Assembly: GCA_902786595.1 (NCBI GenBank)
Contig: CADADB010000023.1
Location: 1-35,013, forward strand
Reading direction: 5' to 3'
DNA from: an uncultured Bacteroidota bacterium
Lineage (GTDB): Bacteria; Bacteroidota; Bacteroidia; Bacteroidales; WCHB1-69
DNA: 35,013 bases
Shown here: one piece after another, positions 29,266 through 35,013 of the stretch
Layout: each line of letters opens with the position of its first letter
How positions within the stretch are numbered: position 1 is the first letter of the stretch
Program-made: the position numbers and the translations under genes
Notes under the pieces: generated by a model
Seen by the model: the letters and a program-made list of their open reading frames with translations, nothing else
Told to the model about the DNA's origin: nothing
Database searches by the model: none

Positions 29266-29481
29266 GCATAATGCTTAATGCATAATTAAGGAGCATCGAG
29301 AGAAAGTCGGTGCTCCTTTTTTTTTCGGTTTGCGATTTACGATTTACGGTTTGCGGTTTACGATTTACGGTTAAATCTCAACCATGTAATAATCCCCTAA
29401 AAAGGGAAACCATATCGCTCCCCACCTCATTATCAATTATCCATTATCAATTATCCATTATCCATTATCCATTATCCATTA
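29266..29481 (+). repeat. ~200-bp direct repeat, copy 2, with terminal heptamer array
   Basis: Same order of blocks as 27959-28155: GCATAAT heptamers, an orphan copy of the groEL terminator (29288-29325), GGTTTGC/GATTTAC heptamers, the unique stretch, and eight ATTATCC/ATTATCA units. The last unit contains the stop codon (TAA at 29479-29481, minus) of the T9SS gene; in that sense the unit is TAATGGA. Confidence 0.9.
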
Positions 29482-32400
29482 CTTCTTCACAAGCATCTTC
29501 GTCCCCGTGCCCGCATCCGTGGTCACGCGCACGAAATAGGTGCCGCTGGACAGGGTGGAGATGTCGATTCTCTGTGAATAGGGGGAGCACACCGTCTTCA
29601 CGACGGCGACGATTTTACCATAGACATCATAAACCTCCACATCTGTAATCTTGATGTTGCCGTCAACGCGGACATCCACATATTCGTTGGCGGGGTTCGG
29701 GTACAGCGCGATGCTGTTCGTCAGATGCTCCTCGATGTGATCGATCAGGGTCGAGAAGGTCATGTCGGCACCGCGAGTGGTCGTGTTGGCGGTGGTGGCA
29801 AAGGCACGATAAGTGTAGGTTGTCCCGTCCGTAAGACCGGTGAGCTCGTGGGAGAATATATCCTCAGTGGTGAGCACCGTCTGGTAGTCGATGTCCGAAA
29901 CTGCCTTCCACTCAAATCCTTGCGCGGTGATGGGCTGGTTGCCGGGGTCGGTGATGGCGCCGTTTAACGTCGCGCCCGTTTGCGTGATGGCAGTGGCCGG
30001 ATAGGTGGTCACTGTGGGTTCCTGGATGCTGTCCTGGGCGGTGGCGTGCTCCAACACCATGATGTTGTCGAGGAATATTCCGCCACCGGCATGAGACATT
30101 CCAAAAAACGCAATTTGATAGGTGGAAGAGGGCATGATCAAGTTTACGGTATCGTTGTTCCATGTGACCTCCATTGAGTTGTGGCCTCCGTAACCTTTCA
30201 GGAAATGCCAGGCGTCGGTGGCGGAAGTGCGGAACATGATCGCGATGCTGTCCACGGCGTAAGAATCGCCAAGCGCGTCATAGAAGAACGACACCGCAGG
30301 GACATACATGTTGCTGAGGTCCAGCGCAGGGGATACCAGAAGGCCATTAGAGTAGGAGATCAGCGAACTGGAATGATAGTACACATAGTGGTCGCCGTCT
30401 TGAGGATTCTGGAAGATGTTGTTGTATTGGTGGTTTTGCCAACTGTTGCCGGTGCCCGATGCGAAAGGCGTCCAACATCCGAAATCACCGCCCTCGAAAC
30501 TTTCGTTGTAGGGGAAGTCGGTGATGGTCTCGCACGGGGTCTTGAAGGTGATGTTGACGAACTCCACCGACTGGCTGCAGTCCGGTTTTACCCGCACGTT
30601 GTAAGTTGTGGCCGGCATCAACCCGCTCAGCGTGATCATCGGGACACTGACCGTCTGGGTGAGCCAAGTGGTGCTGCTCGACATCTTGTACTCCACAGTG
30701 AAGCTGTTGACGTCATCCTCCTCCGTCCAGGTGAGGGTGGCGGAAGTGGTCGTCAAATCGCTGGCGACAAGGTCGTCCACGGGCTCGCATTCGGGCTTGG
30801 TCTGCAAGGTCACGTCGTCAATATAGACATTGGCGCTGGATGCCAGGAGACAGCGGAAGGCGATGTAATGGCCCTCTCCTGTGTAGTTGGAGAATTTCAC
30901 GCGATAGGCAACATCATCGTAAAGGCCCGATGTGATGTGGAAGGTGTCCAGGGGGACGAAAGTGGTTGCGTCTATGGGGTCGTCCATCACGCCTACTTCA
31001 AGGTCGTAAGGAAGACTGGAGGAATAGACCCTGGCGAAGAACTTCAGCTGCAGGGTGTCCAAGGAGAGTTCTTCGGGGTTGATAGGCGGAATCGTGGCAT
31101 ACAGGTTCCCGCTCGTGGTGTTGAAGAACAGGCATCGCTGGCCCGTGTGCGCGTAGTTGTAAAGGGTGGAATGGTAAGCGTAAGGGAAGGAGGTGTGGAT
31201 GCGGTGCCAGCAGGGTGGCAGCGGGTTGGACGCGGTGCCGCCGCTGTTGCCCGTCTCGAAAGTCCAAGTCTGCGGAACCGATGAAATGCCCGTGCAGTCG
31301 GTCATGAAATTGCCGGTCTCACTCACATACGTGCTGTCTTCGCACACAATGGTGAGATACCATTGGTAAGTGGTGGAAGGAACCAGGTCTGTCAGATGAT
31401 ACACCCCGTCGGAGTCCAATGCCACCTGAATGGAAGCGTAGGTGTCGTCAGCCAGCGGTTTGTAATACAAGGTGACCTCCTCGGCATTGGAAATCCACGT
31501 CAAGTTGGCGGTTGTGCCGGTGATGAACGAGGCGTTGAGCTGGATCGGCGCGTTGCACTCGGGGATCACGTTCACCGCGATGTCGTCTATGTAGAAAAGC
31601 CAGTCGTTGGAACAGTCGTAGCGGAAGGCGATGCGCACGTTTTCCGGAACGTCCGTCACGTTAAAATCCACCAAATATTCATGGTAGTAGTAGTCTGTTA
31701 GATTGCCGGTGGCCACGGAAAACACCTCCACGAAACTGCTGCTGTCGGCGGGATTGGAGATGTAACCCGCCTTCAAGGTGCCGGAGGATGCCCCTTCTGG
31801 CTTGGCATAGAAGGAGAGGCGGAGGTTGCGGATCTCTTCGGAGAATTGCGGAAGGATGGCGATGGCAGACTGTGTCGTTGTGGAGCCGAACACCAACGCT
31901 GTGGGTGCGCTGTGTGCGTCCTGGGAGTAGGTGCCGTTTGTGAGGGTCATGGGGAGTGAGTAGTTGGACTCCACAATGCCGGGCAGCATGTCCCAGCAGT
32001 TGGGCGTCATGGCGGATGCATAGCTGTCGAAATTCTCCTGGTACGGGAAGTACGAATGGATGCCGCACGAGGTGATGAACTGCTGGACTATGCTCGGGGC
32101 CTCGGTGCCGTCCTCGCAAAGGGCGGCGACATACCAGTAATATTGGGTCGCGGGCTGCAGTCCGTTCAGGGTGAATGTGCCGCCGGTGGAGGTGGCGGCA
32201 ACGAATGTGTAGCTCTCTTCGAAAGAGGCGCGGTAGTACACTTTGTAGTCGCTCGCGCCGCCGCTCCAGCTTAAATCCGCAGACGATTGGGTTATTCCCG
32301 TGGCGTTCAACGCCGTCGGCTCGGGACAGGAGGCGTTCACCGTGATGGTGAGGTCGTCGAGGAAGATGCCGCTCACGTTGTCCGTGTCGGAACCGGCCCC

Positions 32401-34491
32401 GATGTAGCGGAAAGCAATGTAATAGTCGTTGCCGGAATAGGAATATTGGTCAAAATGGACGGCTTTGAGGGTATAGGTCGTGCCCGAGACGGGGATGGTG
32501 GCCAGCATGACGAAGGTGGAGGTGTCCATCGGGGAGGTCATCAATCCCACCTGCAGCGTGCCCAGGATGTTGGCGGAGAAGTAGGCCTGCGGCTCGCGGG
32601 CATAGAACATCAGACGCAAGGTCTCGATCTCCTGATTCACCTTTGGCGCCACCAGGAAGGCGGTGGAACCTTCCTGAGCCCCCAACTCCATGTATTGGGA
32701 ACCGGAATAGGCGTTGGCGGGGGAGGTCTCGATGGCCGGGAAATAGAGGTCGCCAAAATAATCCTCGATCACGCCGGGTTGCGCGACCGTCCAGCAATGG
32801 AACATGTTTTCGTTCTCAAAATCAAGGAAATACGGTACGGAAACCGCCGCACATAAAGTCGTGGCGGTAATTTGCTGGTAAAGATTGTCCGTGAACTCTT
32901 CGCAGTCCGGCGCCACTTCGATGACATATAAGGTGTTCGGGGCCAGCCCCATAAGCGTGATGGAATCCTCACTGACGATAACGGATTCCCAAATGCTCTC
33001 GTTTTCAGCACGATAGCGAACCAGGTAGCTGTAGTTCAGCCCACTCCAGGAAATCGAGATGTTGTTCTCCCCGATATCGTTGACGGTTAGTTGCTGCACT
33101 TTTGGACAGGGTGGAATCTCCCCCAGAGTCACATCATCCACACAGATGTTCATGATGCTGGTGGAAGCATTGGTCATGCGCATGGCCAGATGGCTGCCAT
33201 AACCGTTAAACTCGTTGAACAGCACGGTGTACGGCTCTGCAGGATAGGCCGCTGATTGGATGGTGAACGTGTTGACGGGTTGGAAGGTGCTGATATCCTC
33301 GGGATCGCCTATCACGCCCACTTCGATGTTCGCGCTCACGTTGTTGGCTGTAGTCTTGGCGAAGAACTCCAGTTGCAGCTGTTGTATGGGCAGCATTGTG
33401 GTGTCGATGCCGGGCAGGATGCAGACGCTTGTGGTTCCTGTGGAGGAGAAGTAGAGGCAGTAGTTTCCCGTATGCGCGTGTGCGGGGTTGAAATTGTAGG
33501 AGTATGGGTAGTTGCTGTTGGCCGGTCTCCGGCTCCAACAGGCGGGTAGGGGGTAGGAGGCGCTCCCTTCGACATTGTCTGTCTCGAAGCCCCACATAAC
33601 GGGCAGTTCGTTGATGGCGGAGCAAAGGGTGCGGAATTGGGCGCTGGTGAAGGCGCTGGACTCGCCGTCGCAACGGGTGCGCACATACACGACGTAGGGG
33701 GTGTTGTCGTCAAGGTTGTCAAGAACGTTCAGGGTGTCTGCCGTGACAATCCACGGCATTCCGGTGGTGTCCTCGTTGGCCGTTGTAAGCCGGTATTCCC
33801 ATTCGTTCTGGCCTTCGCGGGGGGTGATGTTCAGCATGGCGGAGTGCTCGGCGATGTCCGAAACGGTCGCTGCCATGGGCGACAGGCACGACATGCCGCC
33901 CGTGTAGGTGAAGGTGGTCTTGGGAATAAAACTATGGCGGGTAAGGTTGGTGATGGCATCCAGTCCGGCAGAGTTATACCCGCGGATGCTCATGTAACTG
34001 TCGGTACTCATCCCTTTGAACGTGGCTCCTTTGTAATTGGGCGTCTTCACGTCCGTCATGAATTCGAGGAGGAGGTTGCCGCCGGTATAGACAAACGGGG
34101 TGTCGAAAACGATGTTCATCACCCCTGTCGCCACCTCCAAGGTCCCCGAATAGACGGTTTCCGTCGTCTCGGTCAGGTAGCTGGCGCTTGTGAACGACTC
34201 GCTGTCCGTGCCCCCCATCTTGACAAGCATAGGCGCTTGCCAAGCGTAATTGAACGCCGGGGCGGATGTGTAGAAGGACAATTCCGTGATAGAGCTTCCG
34301 ACCATATCCGCCAGCATATTTTCCGGATAGATGATCTGGGTGTGCTGCCAGGAGCTCATATACAGTCCGTAGATGGGGATCTGGCTGTTCGTCGCGGAAC
34401 CGTCCGCCACGGTGGTGGTAGTCTGTGCCCGAAGTGGGGTTAGACCGCAAAGCAAGCCCGAAATCAGCAAAATGAGGAGATTCTTTTTCAT
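29479..34491 (-). CDS. Large multidomain adhesin-like protein exported by T9SS
   Basis: A 1670-residue surface or secreted protein. A signal peptide (KKNLLILLISGLLCGLTPLRA) is followed by alternating modules: fibronectin-III-like domains that each open with a Cys (CLSPMAA, CPKVQQL, CPEPTAL, CNAPIQL, CEPVDDL) and carry SADLSW/SATLTW strands, and choice-of-anchor/cleaved-adhesin jelly-roll domains (WGFETDNVEGSASYPLPACW, AHTGNYCLYF, GIFLDDLTI). A further domain (TGATLNGAITDPGNQPITAQ) resembles Bacteroidota Ig/FN3 repeats. The last ~75 residues (IALYPNPANEYVDVRVDG ... GTYFVRVTTDAGTGTKMLVKK) form a type-A T9SS sorting domain. No protease or glycosidase catalytic domain is seen, so adhesion is inferred. 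The ATG at 34491 is chosen over an upstream TTG/ATG extension because a -7 box lies at 34527-34535. Confidence 0.9.
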   Translation of the reverse strand: MKKNLLILLISGLLCGLTPLRAQTTTTVADGSATNSQIPIYGLYMSSWQHTQIIYPENMLADMVGSSITELSFYTSAPAFNYAWQAPMLVKMGGTDSESFTSASYLTETTETVYSGTLEVATGVMNIVFDTPFVYTGGNLLLEFMTDVKTPNYKGATFKGMSTDSYMSIRGYNSAGLDAITNLTRHSFIPKTTFTYTGGMSCLSPMAATVSDIAEHSAMLNITPREGQNEWEYRLTTANEDTTGMPWIVTADTLNVLDNLDDNTPYVVYVRTRCDGESSAFTSAQFRTLCSAINELPVMWGFETDNVEGSASYPLPACWSRRPANSNYPYSYNFNPAHAHTGNYCLYFSSTGTTSVCILPGIDTTMLPIQQLQLEFFAKTTANNVSANIEVGVIGDPEDISTFQPVNTFTIQSAAYPAEPYTVLFNEFNGYGSHLAMRMTNASTSIMNICVDDVTLGEIPPCPKVQQLTVNDIGENNISISWSGLNYSYLVRYRAENESIWESVIVSEDSITLMGLAPNTLYVIEVAPDCEEFTDNLYQQITATTLCAAVSVPYFLDFENENMFHCWTVAQPGVIEDYFGDLYFPAIETSPANAYSGSQYMELGAQEGSTAFLVAPKVNQEIETLRLMFYAREPQAYFSANILGTLQVGLMTSPMDTSTFVMLATIPVSGTTYTLKAVHFDQYSYSGNDYYIAFRYIGAGSDTDNVSGIFLDDLTITVNASCPEPTALNATGITQSSADLSWSGGASDYKVYYRASFEESYTFVAATSTGGTFTLNGLQPATQYYWYVAALCEDGTEAPSIVQQFITSCGIHSYFPYQENFDSYASAMTPNCWDMLPGIVESNYSLPMTLTNGTYSQDAHSAPTALVFGSTTTQSAIAILPQFSEEIRNLRLSFYAKPEGASSGTLKAGYISNPADSSSFVEVFSVATGNLTDYYYHEYLVDFNVTDVPENVRIAFRYDCSNDWLFYIDDIAVNVIPECNAPIQLNASFITGTTANLTWISNAEEVTLYYKPLADDTYASIQVALDSDGVYHLTDLVPSTTYQWYLTIVCEDSTYVSETGNFMTDCTGISSVPQTWTFETGNSGGTASNPLPPCWHRIHTSFPYAYHSTLYNYAHTGQRCLFFNTTSGNLYATIPPINPEELSLDTLQLKFFARVYSSSLPYDLEVGVMDDPIDATTFVPLDTFHITSGLYDDVAYRVKFSNYTGEGHYIAFRCLLASSANVYIDDVTLQTKPECEPVDDLVASDLTTTSATLTWTEEDDVNSFTVEYKMSSSTTWLTQTVSVPMITLSGLMPATTYNVRVKPDCSQSVEFVNITFKTPCETITDFPYNESFEGGDFGCWTPFASGTGNSWQNHQYNNIFQNPQDGDHYVYYHSSSLISYSNGLLVSPALDLSNMYVPAVSFFYDALGDSYAVDSIAIMFRTSATDAWHFLKGYGGHNSMEVTWNNDTVNLIMPSSTYQIAFFGMSHAGGGIFLDNIMVLEHATAQDSIQEPTVTTYPATAITQTGATLNGAITDPGNQPITAQGFEWKAVSDIDYQTVLTTEDIFSHELTGLTDGTTYTYRAFATTANTTTRGADMTFSTLIDHIEEHLTNSIALYPNPANEYVDVRVDGNIKITDVEVYDVYGKIVAVVKTVCSPYSQRIDISTLSSGTYFVRVTTDAGTGTKMLVKK

Positions 34492-34526
34492 GAGGAGTGG
34501 GGTTTGTTTTAATAAACAATGACGCT

Positions 34527-34535
34527 GCAAATTTA
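34527..34535 (-). promoter_or_regulatory. -7 box for the large T9SS gene
   Basis: The minus strand reads TAAATTTGC, matching TAnnTTTGC, 36 bp before the ATG at 34491. Confidence 0.65.
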
Positions 34536-34572
34536 TAAATTTTTTTTAATAAGTCGGGAGGGGGCGATAAAT

Positions 34573-34713
34573 GTGGAATGCTGAATGATGAATGCTGAAT
34601 GATGAATGCGGCGATGAAAACCGATGAGACGATGAGGCGATGAGACGATGAAACGATGAAGCGATGAGGCGATGAGACGATGAAACGATGAGACGATGAG
34701 GCGATGAGGCGAT
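34573..34713. repeat. Heptamer AATGCTG array followed by octamer CGATGAGN array
   Basis: Five units AATGCTG/AATGATG (34576-34610) change into about thirteen units CGATGAGA/CGATGAGG/CGATGAAA/CGATGAAG (34611-34713). This is the longest octamer array in the window, and it is in an intergenic region between divergent genes rather than after a stop codon. Confidence 0.92.
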
Positions 34714-34723
34714 GTGAGGGAAG

Positions 34724-34819
34724 CCCCGGCCACGGCAGGCGGATGTCTCCCCCTTTTGGGGGCCAGGGGGGTAATGCTGAATGCAGAATGCTGAATGATG
34801 AATGCAGAATGCAGAATGT
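34724..34819 (+). repeat. GC-rich interspersed core, copy 3, plus AATGCAG heptamers
   Basis: CCCCGGCCACGGCAGGCGGA, TGTCTCCCCC, TTTT, GGGGGCCAGGGGGGTAAT (to 34775), directly followed by six units AATGCTG/AATGCAG/AATGATG. The CCCCC-TTTT-GGGGG part can form a hairpin. No gene is seen in 34492-34973. Confidence 0.85.
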
Positions 34820-34837
34820 GTGGAGATGAAAACAAAC

Positions 34838-34875
34838 AAATTTCAGAATTTGAAATTTTAATAGTTAACTATTAA
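34838..34875. promoter_or_regulatory. Two adjacent perfect palindromes, possible operators
   Basis: AAATTTCA-GAATT-TGAAATTT (34838-34858) overlaps by one base the 18-bp palindrome TTAATAGTTAACTATTAA (34858-34875). They lie in the divergent spacer, 57 bp upstream of the -7 box of the last gene. Regulator binding is inference; AT-rich sequence makes palindromes less surprising. Confidence 0.45.
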
Positions 34876-34931
34876 TTAAAACGCAGAGAAAATATTTTTA
34901 CTTTTGTTGGCGTATTGTAAAAGAAAAAATG

Positions 34932-34940
34932 TATTTTTGC
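34932..34940 (+). promoter_or_regulatory. -7 box for the second DUF5618-like gene
   Basis: TATTTTTGC, an exact match, 33 bp before the ATG at 34974. A TTG at 34907-34909 lies 22 bp upstream, slightly too far for the standard -33. Confidence 0.6.
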
Positions 34941-34973
34941 GGCGTGAAATTAAAAACCAAAAAACAATAAGAA

Positions 34974-35013
34974 ATGGAAAAAGAGAATCCCATCGAAGAG
35001 GCCCGGAGATATG
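34974..35013 (+). CDS. DUF5618-like protein, 5' end only
   Basis: Only the first 13 codons are in the window (MEKENPIEEARRY). They match the N-terminus of the 13219-13626 protein (MEYQNPIDEARRY) at 9 of 13 positions, with conservative changes at others, so a paralogue begins here. The rest is outside the window. Confidence 0.65.
   Translation, partial: MEKENPIEEARRY

Noticed and set aside
34560-34819. CRISPR array or small repeat-coded proteins (HSAF/HRLI-type open frames)
   Set aside because: Units are 7-8 bp without spacers and no cas genes are present. The open frames there are translations of the repeats in several frames.

Overview
The window looks like a chromosomal segment of an uncultured gut- or rumen-type member of the Bacteroidales (Bacteroidota). 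The evidence is Bacteroidota-type -7 boxes (TAnnTTTGC) upstream of many genes, proteins with type IX secretion (T9SS) C-terminal sorting domains, a Bacteroidota-type LptD, DUF3127, FISUMP and HsdR_N-like proteins, and a lysine-fermentation kal-kce pair. No rRNA, CRISPR array, prophage or plasmid replication genes are visible.

Layout. 1-1412: complete IS3-family element beginning at base 1, with a -1 frameshift site and a perfect 21-bp internal inverted repeat. 1487-7820 (minus): HsdR_N-like protein, carboxynorspermidine decarboxylase (nspC), a small GldL-like membrane protein, a PLP aminotransferase and LptD. 7896-12705 (plus): envelope cluster of N-acetylmuramoyl-L-alanine amidase, MlaD-type protein, DUF3127 protein, NlpC/P60 hydrolase and MltG. 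Then tRNA-Val(GAC) (minus) and a DUF5618-like gene. 13740-15096 (minus): kal and kce. 15193-21436 (minus): CotH-type T9SS cargo, WecB epimerase, PNGase F-like glycoamidase and a FISUMP protein. 21579-24376 (minus): rplM-rpsI-rpsB-tsf. 24542-25708: DUF819 membrane protein, divergent from groES-groEL (25874-27956), which carries an apparent sigma-54 promoter. 28404-28991: Rpn/PDDEXK-family gene that has lost its nuclease core, lying between two ~200-bp direct repeats. 29479-34491: 1670-residue T9SS-exported adhesin-like protein. 34974 to the end: start of a second DUF5618-like gene.

The most striking feature is in the spacers. Sixteen of 26 complete non-IS protein genes are followed within a few bases of the stop codon, or even overlapped, by a short degenerate tandem array with period 7 (sometimes 8). 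The sequence families are unrelated (GGGTTAA, GGCAATA, ATGCTGA, GACGTAA, CGATGAGN, TAGCTAT, TAATGGA and others), yet in the coding orientation almost all contain TAA, TAG or TGA in the unit. Because 7 and 8 are not multiples of 3, three units place a stop in every reading frame. In two unrelated genes (wecB and the PNGase F-like gene) an octamer array even encodes the same C-terminus, TMRR-stop. Palindromic REP-like elements and a ~48-bp GC-rich core are mixed with these arrays. I regard this stop-codon-hugging repeat system as the best candidate for something not properly described. All functional statements are made from sequence reading alone.
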